DNA from: JASLDZ01 sp964235945
GTDB lineage: Bacteria > Pseudomonadota > Alphaproteobacteria > Caulobacterales > Caulobacteraceae
Length of the DNA stretch: 64,000 bases
NCBI GenBank assembly: GCA_964235945.1
Contig: CAXSDV010000008.1
Span: forward strand, 1-64,000
Direction of reading: 5' to 3'
Of this stretch, positions 54,392-63,122 are shown one piece after another (position 1 is the stretch's first letter; every line of letters starts with the position of its first letter). The position numbers and the translations under genes are program-made. A model generated the notes under the pieces. It saw only the letters and a program-made list of their open reading frames with translations, was not told the DNA's origin and did no database searches.

Positions 54392-57208
54392 TCAGCGCGC
54401 GTCCGCGGCGGCGGCGAGCAGCAGGTGGGTGCGCCCCGCCGGCTGGGAGAACAGGGCCCGCAGGGCCGCCTCGGCGTCCGGCCGACGCGCGGCCTCGCCC
54501 GCCCGCGCGCCGGCGCGCCGCAGGTAGTGGTCGATCTGCGCGCCCAGCACCCGGTCGGCGGCGGCGCGGCGCGACAACCGGCGCACGGCGGCCGGAGCCA
54601 TGCGGCGCACCAGCTCGGCCGCCCCCGCCGCGCCGCCGCGCTTCCAGGCCTCCGCCAGCTCGTCCGCCCGGCCGGCCGGGAGCAGGGCGTCCGCGTCCAC
54701 GCCCATGGCGGCGACCTCCGCCGCGAGGCGCTCGCCCAGCCCCTCCTCGTCCACCGGCTCGTCGTCCACCGTCGACAGCAGGTCGCGCCAGGACCAGCCG
54801 TCCTTCTCAGGCTCGGCCGCGCGGCCGGCGGCGGGGGAGGGCGCGGGGGCGGACGGGGGGTCGAACAACCGCCGCATCGCTTCGTCCTCCTCCGTGGGGG
54901 CGAGCTTGAGCCGCGGCCGCAACAGCGGTTCGGACGCCGCCGCGCCGGTGGCGGCGGGTGCGAAGGCGGCGACCTCCGCGGCGCGGGGTTCGGGCGGGGA
55001 CGGAGCCTGGACGGGCGGACCGGCGGCGGCCGATGCGGGCGCGGCCTGGCGCGCCTCCGCCCAGGCGGCGGCGGCCAGCCGGGTGGCCGTCACCGGGCGG
55101 GCGGAGGGTGCGGGCTCGAGTCTGGGCGGCTCCGGCCGGGGCGGTTCGAGCGAGACGGCGGGCGAGGCCGGGGCGGGCGTGGGGAGGACGGGAGCCGCAG
55201 GGGGCGCGCGACGGGCGGCCTCGGCGGTTTCCGCCATGGCCGACATCAGCCGCACGGCCTCGCCCAGGGTCGCGTAGTTGCGGCGCACCCGGTCCTGAAA
55301 GGCGGCGTCCACCGCCTGGGTCTCCTCCGCGGCGCGGCGGGCGGCGGCCGTGAGCGCCTCCATGCCCGCCTCCACCGCCCGGCGCAGGGCGTCGGCGCGT
55401 TGGCGCGCCTCCTCGGGCAGGGCGGCCATGCGTTCATCCACCTCCGCGACCAGCGCCCCCAGCCCGGCCATGGCGCTCCGGGCGTCCTCCAGCCCCGACT
55501 CCAGCCGTTCGCGGGCGTGCGCGCCCGCCGCCTCCATCGCGCCCGCCACCTCCTCCACCGCGCGGCGCGCGGCGGTCGTGCGCGCGTCGAAGGCTTGGTC
55601 CGCCTGGCGGCCGGCGTCGAAGCTCGCCTGGGCGAGGTCGTCCATGCGCCCGCGCACCAGGTCGCCCAGCTCCGCCGCCTGGCCGCGCAGGGCCTCCAGC
55701 CGGCCGGCGACGGCGCCGCGGGCGGCGTCCGCCGCTTGCGCGAAGCCGTCCAGGGCGCCGCGGGTCTGCTCCTCCAGGGCGGCGCGCTCGGCGGCCGCGT
55801 GCTCGACATAGGTGGCCAGCGCCGCGCGGGCGTGGCCGTCGACGGCCTGGTGCTCCACGCGCGCGGTCTCGGCCAAGTCGCGCACGTGGGTTTCCGTTTC
55901 GGAGATCAGCCGCCGCAGGGTTTCGACGGTCTCGGCCGCGGCGGCGTCCGCCGCTTCGGCCCCGGCGCGCGCGGCCTGGGTGTCGGCGAGGGTGCGGGCG
56001 CGCAGGGTCTCGGCGCGGACCTCCGCGTCGTCCTGGTCGGCGCGCAGCGCCTCGGCGAGCCCCGCCAGCCGGTCGCGCTCGCCGGCGAGTTCCGCGCCCA
56101 GCCGGTCCAGGGTCCCGGCGACCCGTCCCCCCGCGGCGTCCACCTGCTCCATCCCGCGGGACAGGCCGGCGCCCGCGGCGGCCGCGGCGCGGTCGGCGGC
56201 CTCCGCGGCGGCGGCGAGGTCGACGGCGCGCGCGGCCAGCGCCGCTCCGGCCTCGCGCACCTGGGCGCCGGCGGTTTCCGACACCTCCGCCATCCGGCGC
56301 ACCTGGCGCTCGGCCGCGTCCGCCAGGTCCGCCGATTGCAACTCCAACCGTCCGGACAGCGCCGCCAGCCCCGCGCGCTCGGCTTCCATGCGCTCGCCCA
56401 CCGTGCGCGCCGCCTGGTCGGCCGCGTCCGCCGCGTCCTGCACGCGCCGGCCTTCGCGGGCCACCGCCTCGCCCAGGGCGGACAAGCGCGACAGGGCGTC
56501 GTCGGCGGCGGCGGCGGCGCGGTCGATCTCCGCGCGGACGGCCTCGACCACCCCGCCCGCCTGCACCGCCGCCAGGGCCGCGGGGGCGACCAGGTCGTCG
56601 GACAGGGCGCGGGCGGCGCGGGCCTCCGCCGCGAGCCGCGCCCCCTGGCGTAGGGCGTGGGCGAACAGGCCGATGAACAGCACGGGCAGGACCGCCACCA
56701 TGCCGGTGGCCGCCGCCACCGCGGGGGTGGCCGTGGGCGCGCGGCCGCCGGCGGACAGGTAGACCAGCGCGCCGAAGCCGCCCGCCCAGGCCAGGGCGGC
56801 CAGGGCGGCCAGGGGATAGGCCGCCCGCGCCAGGCCGTCCCCGGCGGCCGCGGGAGCCGTCCGGCGGGGAACGGAAGCGCGGCGGCGCGGCGCGGCGGCG
56901 GCTTGCGGATGCGTGGAAACGGGGGCGGCGCGCGCGGCCTCCGCCTCGAAGTCGAAGTCCTCGGCGTCGAAACGGTCGTCTTCGCCGTCCGCCGCCCCGT
57001 CCGCCGTCTCAGGCGCGGGGTCGAGGGGCGGTCGGGATTGCGCCGCGGAGGTCCGTTCGGGCGCGCGGAACGGCAGGGGGCGCGGCGCCGGCTCCAGGGG
57101 AACCGCCGCGGCGCGGGCGTCGCGGGTGGCCTCGCGCCAAGCGGCGTCCGCGCGCAAGGAGGGGTCCTGGCCCAGGGTGAGCGGCGAACGGCTCCTGTCT
57201 CGCTTCAT
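54392..57208 (-). CDS. tipN: TipN-like polarity protein, membrane coiled coil
   Basis: A 938-residue protein. The N-terminal ~120 residues are disordered and acidic/Pro-rich. Two membrane helices follow (about 131-151 and 168-187), then roughly 500 residues of Ala/Arg/Glu-rich coiled coil with few prolines (e.g. ERMEAERAGLAALSGRLELQ). A Pro-rich linker leads to a conserved C-terminal ~150 residues (DRVLGAQIDHYLRRAGARAG). This architecture matches TipN, the Caulobacter new-pole marker; the name is inferred from that and from the taxonomic setting. The ATG at 57208 is chosen. Confidence 0.65.
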   Translation of the reverse strand: MKRDRSRSPLTLGQDPSLRADAAWREATRDARAAAVPLEPAPRPLPFRAPERTSAAQSRPPLDPAPETADGAADGEDDRFDAEDFDFEAEAARAAPVSTHPQAAAAPRRRASVPRRTAPAAAGDGLARAAYPLAALAALAWAGGFGALVYLSAGGRAPTATPAVAAATGMVAVLPVLFIGLFAHALRQGARLAAEARAARALSDDLVAPAALAAVQAGGVVEAVRAEIDRAAAAADDALSRLSALGEAVAREGRRVQDAADAADQAARTVGERMEAERAGLAALSGRLELQSADLADAAERQVRRMAEVSETAGAQVREAGAALAARAVDLAAAAEAADRAAAAAGAGLSRGMEQVDAAGGRVAGTLDRLGAELAGERDRLAGLAEALRADQDDAEVRAETLRARTLADTQAARAGAEAADAAAAETVETLRRLISETETHVRDLAETARVEHQAVDGHARAALATYVEHAAAERAALEEQTRGALDGFAQAADAARGAVAGRLEALRGQAAELGDLVRGRMDDLAQASFDAGRQADQAFDARTTAARRAVEEVAGAMEAAGAHARERLESGLEDARSAMAGLGALVAEVDERMAALPEEARQRADALRRAVEAGMEALTAAARRAAEETQAVDAAFQDRVRRNYATLGEAVRLMSAMAETAEAARRAPPAAPVLPTPAPASPAVSLEPPRPEPPRLEPAPSARPVTATRLAAAAWAEARQAAPASAAAGPPVQAPSPPEPRAAEVAAFAPAATGAAASEPLLRPRLKLAPTEEDEAMRRLFDPPSAPAPSPAAGRAAEPEKDGWSWRDLLSTVDDEPVDEEGLGERLAAEVAAMGVDADALLPAGRADELAEAWKRGGAAGAAELVRRMAPAAVRRLSRRAAADRVLGAQIDHYLRRAGARAGEAARRPDAEAALRALFSQPAGRTHLLLAAAADAR

Positions 57209-57379
57209 GTGCGGTCCCGTCGCGCCGCGCCGCCCCGTTCCCGGCCGCGCTTCCCCTGACAGTTGCAGAGCGGCCGGGGGGCGACAAGCGGCCATGGCGC
57301 CGCTCCTGCGGGGGCGGGCCCGACCGTCGGCGGAGAGCCGGCGGGTCCCCGCCCCCGTAGGCCAGCTTTTGGGGTGGCG

Positions 57380-58312
57380 TCAGGGCTTGAGGATCACCTT
57401 GCCCAGCGGGTGGTCGCCTTCCAGGTGCTTGTGCGCTTCCTGCACCTCCGTCAGCGGGAAGGTCTTGTCCAGGTGGACGCGAACCTTCCCCTCGGCCACC
57501 AGCCCCACCATCCGCGCCAGGTCCTCGCCCCGCGGCTTGGCGGAGTATTCGACCCCCCGGCGCCCCTCGCCCGCGGCCTGCGCCTGGCTCTCGGTTTCGC
57601 CGTCGGGCACGGTGGTGACCAGGAGGCCGCCGGCCTTCAGCAGCGGCCAGGAGCGCCGCCGCGTGTCGCCGCCCACCAGGTCGAACACGAGGTCGAAGCC
57701 CTCGCCCGCGTCCTCAATTTGGTCCTTCTTGTAGTCCAGCACCTTGTCGACGCCCAGGCCGCGGACGAAGTCGACGTGCTCGGTCCCGCAGGTGGCGACC
57801 ACCTGCGCGCCCTCCACCTTGGCGAACTGCACCGCCAGGTGGCCCACGCCGCCGGACGCCCCGTGCACCAGCACGCGCTCGCCCGCCTTCAGCCCGCCGT
57901 GCTCGAACAAGCCCTGCCAAGCGGTGTCGCCCGCCAGGGGCAGGGCGCCCGCCGTGTCCAGGTCGACGCCCTCGGGGACCTTCGCCCACTCGCCGGGACG
58001 CACAACCATCTCCTCGGCGTACCCGCCGTGGTCGAAGTTCAGGTGGACGAGCACGCGGTCGCCGACCTCCACGCCCTCGGTCCCCTCGCCCAGGCGCACC
58101 ACCACCCCCGACCCGTCGCGGCCGAGCGCCACGGGCAGGTCCTTGGCGGTGATCAGGGGGTAGTGGCCCTCGCGGATCTTGTAGTCGACGGGATTGACGC
58201 TGGCCGCAGCCGTTCTGATCAGGAACTCTCCCGGGCCGGGAAGAAGCTGGGTCAGCTCCTCCAGCTTCAGCACCTCGGGGCCGCCGAACTCGTGGATGCG
58301 GACGATCTTCAT
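57380..58312 (-). CDS. zinc-independent quinone-oxidoreductase-like MDR
   Basis: A 310-residue medium-chain reductase of the NADPH:quinone oxidoreductase type. The N-terminal GroES-like domain starts MKIVRIHEFGGPEVLKLEEL and the NADP-binding loop is VLVHGASGGVGHLAVQFAKV. The Cys/His zinc ligands of alcohol dehydrogenases are absent. The AASVNPVDYKIREG segment is typical. Substrates are small quinones or enones. It is preceded 76 bp by the EAL-protein gene on the same strand but is probably a separate function. Confidence 0.9.
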   Translation of the reverse strand: MKIVRIHEFGGPEVLKLEELTQLLPGPGEFLIRTAAASVNPVDYKIREGHYPLITAKDLPVALGRDGSGVVVRLGEGTEGVEVGDRVLVHLNFDHGGYAEEMVVRPGEWAKVPEGVDLDTAGALPLAGDTAWQGLFEHGGLKAGERVLVHGASGGVGHLAVQFAKVEGAQVVATCGTEHVDFVRGLGVDKVLDYKKDQIEDAGEGFDLVFDLVGGDTRRRSWPLLKAGGLLVTTVPDGETESQAQAAGEGRRGVEYSAKPRGEDLARMVGLVAEGKVRVHLDKTFPLTEVQEAHKHLEGDHPLGKVILKP

Positions 58313-58388
58313 GGCGCGGCGTTCCGGGCGGGGAGGGATGCAAGCGCGAACCGGCGCCCGCCCGCCCCGGTTCCGCGGGCGCGCCGGT

Positions 58389-60767
58389 TCAGGCGGCGGC
58401 GCGGCGCGCGACGGCGGCCAGCAGCTCGGCGTGCGCCTCCAGCGGGGCGGGGCGGCCGATCAGGTAGCCCTGGACCTCCGCGCACTCCTCGCCGCGCAGG
58501 AAGTCGAGCTGGGCGGCGGTCTCCACCCCCTCGGCCACCACGGGGATGCCCAGGCCGCGGCCTATGCCCAGCACCGAGCGAACCAGCACCGCCGAGCGCT
58601 CCAGCTTGCCCACCCCGTCCACGAAACTCTTGTCGATCTTGATCTTGTCGAACGGGAAGGAGTGCAGGGTCGAGAGCGAGGAATAGCCGGTGCCGAAGTC
58701 GTCCATGGCCACGCCGAGGCCCAGGCCCTTGAGACGGCGCAGCTTGTCGAGCGCGCCCTGGAAATCGGCGGTCAGCGCGGTTTCGGTGATCTCCAGGTCC
58801 AGCCGGGCGGGCGGCAGGCCCGTCTCGATCAGCACCTCGTGGACGCGGGTGACCAGGCTGCTCTTCCCGAGCTGCAACGGCGACAGGTTCACCGCCACGC
58901 TCAGCGTCCTGGGCCAGGCGGCGGCGTCGGCGCAGGCCCGGCGCAGCACCCAGTCGCCCAGCTCGGCGATCAAGCCGGTCTCCTCCGCCAGGGGGATGAA
59001 GGCGTCGGGCCCGAGCAGGCCGCGCTCGGGATGGCGCCAGCGCACCAGCGCCTCGAAGCCGCAGATCTCCCCGGTGCGCACGTCCGCCTGGGGCTGGTAG
59101 AACACCACGAGCTGGTCCTCGGCCACGGCGATGCGCAGGTCGCGCGCGGTCTCGCGGCGGCGGCTGACCGCCTGCTGGTAGTCGTGGCGGAAGAACCTGA
59201 ACGGCTCGCCCCGATGCTCGCGCGCCTCCTTGAGCGCCAGGTCGGCGTGGCTGAGCAGTTCGGACACGCCGCCCGCGTCGTGGGGGTGGCCGGTCACGCC
59301 CATGCTGACGGCGGGGGCGAGCCTGAGCCCGTCCGCCTCGAACGGGCGCTGGAGCTGGGCGGACAGGCGGGTGAGGAAGTCGGTGGCCGTCGCCAGCTCG
59401 ATGGACGCGTCGTGGAAGGCGAAGGCGAACTCGTTGCCTCCCACCCGCGCGGCGAAGCCGCCGCCGGCGGTCACGTGGCGGTTCAGCCGCTCGGCCACCT
59501 TGACCAGCAGGCGGTCGCCCGCGGCGTGGCCGTAGGTTTCGTTGACCTCCTTGCTGTTGTCCACGTTGATGCAGGCCACCATCACCGAGCCGCCGCGAAC
59601 GGCCGCGCGCTCCACCCGGTCGGCCAGCTCGCGGTGCAGGGCGGCCCGGTTGGGCAGGCCCGTCAGCCCGTCGTGGTCGGCCAGGTGGCGGATCAGGCGT
59701 TCGGCCTCCCGGCGCTCGCGCAGGTCGCGCACGGCCACCACCGCGACCCCTTCGCCGCCGCGGCCGCTTTCCGCCAGGGCGCGGGCGAACACCTCCACAG
59801 GAAAGCCCTCCTCGTCCGCGGGCTTGACGACGGCCTCGCAGGTGCGGTCGAGCGGCAGGTCGTCGTCGGGCATGTGCAGGCCGGCGGCGGAGAGGCCCGC
59901 GCCGCGCAGCGCCTCGACGTCCGTTCCGGTCATTCGGCCGAAGGCGGTGTTGCAGTCGACGATGCGCCCGTCGCCGTCCAGCACCACGATGCCCTCGCGC
60001 GCGGCGTCCGCCAGGCGGCGCGAACGCTGGAGCGCGTCGCGGGACGAGGCGTCGTCGATGTAGGCGGCGCCTACGCCCACCAGGGTCAGCACCACCGTCA
60101 ACATCACCACCAAGAGCCCCAGCACGCCCGCGTCGATCAGGCCGGCGGGCAGCCGCACCCCCGCATCGGGCGTCAGCGTCATGGCGGCGACGCCCACCAT
60201 GTGCACGGCGCCCACCGCCAGGGTCAGGCGCACCGCTCCCGCCGCTTGGCGGCGCCAGTCGCGCTGGGCGCCGCCCGCCATGAGCGCGGCGGTGCCCAGC
60301 ACCACGCCGGCCACCACCGAGCACCAGACGGTGATCGGCTCGAAGTCGATCCTCGCCTCCAACTGCCAGGCCGACAGGGCGACATAGTGGGTGGCCGCCA
60401 CCGCCAGGGCGAGCAGCAGCCCGCCCGCCACCACGCGCAGGGGCTCGCGCCCGCTCCAGCCCACGCCGAACGCCAGGGCCGCGCCCGCCACCGAGACGAG
60501 CAGCGCCTCCAGCACGCGCAGGGTGTCGTAGCCGGAGGCGACGTGCGACCGCAGGGCCAGGATGCCGATCAGGTGCGTCGCCCAGATGCCGCCGCCGGCC
60601 TCCAGCCCGCACAGGAAGATCCAGGAGATGCGGACGAGGCCGCGGGTGTCGCACACGCGCTGGCGCAGGCGGAAGGCGGCCAGGCTCGCGCCCAGGCTCA
60701 ACAAGGCGGCGAGCAGGAGCAGGGCGGGATCTTGGGGCGGGCCGCCAAACAGGTAGATGTCGTTCAC
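58389..60767 (-). CDS. MHYT-PAS-GGDEF-EAL protein, likely a phosphodiesterase
   Basis: 792 residues. A seven-helix MHYT sensor (about 10-235, repeated motifs ATHLIG, ATHYVA, AVHMVG) is followed by a PAS domain (245-345), a GGDEF domain (355-525) and an EAL domain (540-785). In the GGDEF domain the motif reads GGNEF (443-447) and the upstream metal residue is Asn402, so cyclase activity is doubtful. The EAL domain is intact (EAL 572-574, NLSP, ITETAL, DDFGTGYS, KIDKSFV, AEGVET), so it should degrade cyclic di-GMP. The GTG at 60767 has GGAG upstream. Confidence 0.87.
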   Translation of the reverse strand: MNDIYLFGGPPQDPALLLLAALLSLGASLAAFRLRQRVCDTRGLVRISWIFLCGLEAGGGIWATHLIGILALRSHVASGYDTLRVLEALLVSVAGAALAFGVGWSGREPLRVVAGGLLLALAVAATHYVALSAWQLEARIDFEPITVWCSVVAGVVLGTAALMAGGAQRDWRRQAAGAVRLTLAVGAVHMVGVAAMTLTPDAGVRLPAGLIDAGVLGLLVVMLTVVLTLVGVGAAYIDDASSRDALQRSRRLADAAREGIVVLDGDGRIVDCNTAFGRMTGTDVEALRGAGLSAAGLHMPDDDLPLDRTCEAVVKPADEEGFPVEVFARALAESGRGGEGVAVVAVRDLRERREAERLIRHLADHDGLTGLPNRAALHRELADRVERAAVRGGSVMVACINVDNSKEVNETYGHAAGDRLLVKVAERLNRHVTAGGGFAARVGGNEFAFAFHDASIELATATDFLTRLSAQLQRPFEADGLRLAPAVSMGVTGHPHDAGGVSELLSHADLALKEAREHRGEPFRFFRHDYQQAVSRRRETARDLRIAVAEDQLVVFYQPQADVRTGEICGFEALVRWRHPERGLLGPDAFIPLAEETGLIAELGDWVLRRACADAAAWPRTLSVAVNLSPLQLGKSSLVTRVHEVLIETGLPPARLDLEITETALTADFQGALDKLRRLKGLGLGVAMDDFGTGYSSLSTLHSFPFDKIKIDKSFVDGVGKLERSAVLVRSVLGIGRGLGIPVVAEGVETAAQLDFLRGEECAEVQGYLIGRPAPLEAHAELLAAVARRAAA

Positions 60768-60850
60768 CCACGCGCTCCGATGGAACACCGGAACGTTTGG
60801 ACGACGGACTTTAATATCAAATGACCTCGACGGCGGAGTCCCGCCGGCGG

Positions 60851-61756
60851 TCAGTCGCCCGGGGCCGGATCCAGTCCCGCCGACATGCGGGCGGCGGCCA
60901 CCGTGTTGCGCAGCAGGCAGGCGATGGTCATGGGGCCGACGCCGCCGGGCACGGGGGTGATCGCCCCCGCGACCGTCAGCGCCTCGTCGAAGGCCACGTC
61001 GCCCACGAGGCGCGTCTTGCCGGCGGCGGCCGCCTCGGGGTCGCGCGCCGGCGCGCGGTTGATGCCCACGTCGATCACCGTCGCCCCCGGCCTGATCCAC
61101 GACCCGCGCACCATCTGCGGCCGGCCGACCGCGGCCACCACCACGTCCGCGCTCCGGCAAACGGCGGGAAGGTCGCGGGTGCGCGAGTGGGCGACCGTGA
61201 CGGTGGCGTCCGCCCCCAGCAGGAGCTGCGCCATGGGCTTGCCCACGATGTTGGATCGCCCGACCACCACCGCGTGCGCGCCCGACAGGTCGCCCACGCT
61301 CTCCCTCAGCAGCATGAGGCACCCCAGGGGCGTGCACGGCACCAGCGCGGGACGGCCGGTGGCGAGGCGGCCGGCGTTGACCACGTGGAAGCCGTCCACG
61401 TCCTTGTCCGGGTGGACGGCGGCGAGCACGGCCGCGGTGTCGACGTGGGCGGGCAGGGGAAGCTGGACGAGCACGCCGTGGATGGCGCCGTCCGCGTTGA
61501 GTTCGGCCACCAGCCTCAGCAGGTCGGCCTGCGGCGTGTCGGCGGGAAGGCGGTGCGTCACCGAACGCATGCCCGCCGCCCGGGTCTGCTGCTCCTTGTT
61601 GCGCACGTAGACCGCGCTGGCCGGGTCCTCGCCCACCAGCACCACCGCCAAACCGGGGGCGAGGCCGTGCCCGGCCTGGAGCGCGGCCACCTGCTCCGTC
61701 ACGTCCGCGTGCAGGCGGGCGGCGTGGGCCTTGCCGTCGATCAGGCGCGCGGTCAT
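60851..61756 (-). CDS. folD: methylenetetrahydrofolate dehydrogenase/cyclohydrolase FolD
   Basis: A 301-residue bifunctional enzyme converting 5,10-methylene-THF to 10-formyl-THF. Conserved parts: YVRNKEQQT (the catalytic Lys), GVLVQLPLPAH, KDVDGFHVVN, VVGRSNIVGKP and TPVPGGVGPMT. The ATG at 61756 has AAGGAG upstream. The reverse strand carries no competing gene. Confidence 0.96.
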   Translation of the reverse strand: MTARLIDGKAHAARLHADVTEQVAALQAGHGLAPGLAVVLVGEDPASAVYVRNKEQQTRAAGMRSVTHRLPADTPQADLLRLVAELNADGAIHGVLVQLPLPAHVDTAAVLAAVHPDKDVDGFHVVNAGRLATGRPALVPCTPLGCLMLLRESVGDLSGAHAVVVGRSNIVGKPMAQLLLGADATVTVAHSRTRDLPAVCRSADVVVAAVGRPQMVRGSWIRPGATVIDVGINRAPARDPEAAAAGKTRLVGDVAFDEALTVAGAITPVPGGVGPMTIACLLRNTVAAARMSAGLDPAPGD

Positions 61757-61819
61757 GCGGGGCTCCTTCGGTGCAGGGCGCCCATAGCCCGCGCCCGCCG
61801 CCGCGCCTACCCTGGGCGC

Positions 61820-63076
61820 ATGAGCGACGCTCCCGAGCCGCCCCGCGCCGTCCCGCTCCCCGCCGAGGACAGCTTGATGCTGGAGGGGGTGGACGGGCCG
61901 GCCCTCGTCCGCCGGGCGGTGGACTGGTGCGCGATCAACTCGGGCAGCCGCAACCTTCCGGGCCTGCACGCCATGCGCGCGGCGCTGGAGCCGGCGCTGG
62001 CGGGCTTCGACGGCGAACCGGAGGTGCTGGACCTTCCTCCCGTCGACGAGACGACGGACGACGGCGGCGCGCGCCCGGTCGCCACGGGCGCGGCCCTGCG
62101 CCTGCGCGTGCGGCCGCGCGCCCCCGTGCAGGTGGCGCTGACCGGCCACTACGACACGGTGTTTCCCGCGCAGAGCGGCTTCCAGGCGGTGACGACGCGG
62201 GCGGACGGCGCGCTCAACGGACCGGGGATCGCCGACATGAAGGGCGGCTTGTCCGTCATGCTGGGCGCGCTCGCCGCCTTCGAGACGCACCCGGCGCGCG
62301 AGCGGCTGGGCTGGACCGCGCTGATCTCGCCGGACGAGGAGACGGGCAGCCTCGCCAGCCGGGGCCTGCTGGCCGAGCTCGGGGCCCGCGCGCACCTGCA
62401 CATGACCTACGAGCCCGCCATGGACCGGGCGGGGACGCTGGCGGGCGCGCGCAAGGGGTCCGGCAACTTCCACCTGGTGGTGCGGGGGCGCGCCGCCCAT
62501 GCGGGCCGCGACTTCGCTTCCGGCCGCGGCGCGGTGGCCGCCGCCGCGCGCATCGCCGCCGCCCTGCACGAGTTGAACGGCGCGCGCGACGGGGTGACGC
62601 TCAACATCGCGCGCATAGACGGCGGCGCGCCGCTGAACCAGGTGCCGGACGCGGCGGTGGTGCGCTTCAACGTGCGCCTGCCGGGCCCGGCGGACGCCGC
62701 CTGGGTCGACGCGGAGATCGCCCGCGTCGTCGCCGCTCATGCGGGGGAGGGGATCACGACGCGGCTGAGCGGCGGCGTCACGCGCCCTCCCAAGCCCTTC
62801 ACCCCCGTGCAGGCGGCCGTGTTCGCCGAGCTGGCGGCCACCGGCGCCCTCCTGGGCCTTCCCGTCGCCTGGCGGGACTCGGGCGGGGTGTGCGAGGGCA
62901 ACAACCTGTTCGCCGCCGGCTGCCCGGGGGTGGACACGCTGGGGGTGCGCGGCGGGGCGATCCACACCCCGCAGGAGCACGCCTGGCCCGAAAGCTTCGG
63001 CGAGCGCGCCGCCCTCTCGGCCCTGCACCTCGTGCGGCTCGCGCGGGGCGAGGCGCGCACGCCCCCGCGGGGCTAG
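61820..63076 (+). CDS. M20-family peptidase (carboxypeptidase G2-like)
   Basis: A 418-residue dizinc hydrolase. Zinc ligands and catalytic residues are visible in LTGHYDTVFP, GIADMKGG, SPDEETGS and the C-terminal HTPQEHA. A lid domain (GSGNFHLVVRGRAAHAGRDF) lies in the middle. There is no signal peptide, so it is probably cytosolic. The specificity is unknown; the closest familiar group is glutamate carboxypeptidases. It is divergent from folD and lies 46 bp upstream of astA, so it may be part of an arginine/amino-acid catabolic unit. Confidence 0.88.
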   Translation: MSDAPEPPRAVPLPAEDSLMLEGVDGPALVRRAVDWCAINSGSRNLPGLHAMRAALEPALAGFDGEPEVLDLPPVDETTDDGGARPVATGAALRLRVRPRAPVQVALTGHYDTVFPAQSGFQAVTTRADGALNGPGIADMKGGLSVMLGALAAFETHPARERLGWTALISPDEETGSLASRGLLAELGARAHLHMTYEPAMDRAGTLAGARKGSGNFHLVVRGRAAHAGRDFASGRGAVAAAARIAAALHELNGARDGVTLNIARIDGGAPLNQVPDAAVVRFNVRLPGPADAAWVDAEIARVVAAHAGEGITTRLSGGVTRPPKPFTPVQAAVFAELAATGALLGLPVAWRDSGGVCEGNNLFAAGCPGVDTLGVRGGAIHTPQEHAWPESFGERAALSALHLVRLARGEARTPPRG

Positions 63077-63122
63077 GGGCTCCGGGGGTGACGACCGCGT
63101 CCGCTCCGGGCTAGGTGGAGCC

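Noticed and set aside
54392..57208. The Ala-rich coiled-coil gene as a chemoreceptor or SMC-like ATPase
   Set aside because: No methyl-accepting signalling hairpin and no Walker motifs; two N-terminal membrane helices and a long coiled coil fit TipN better.
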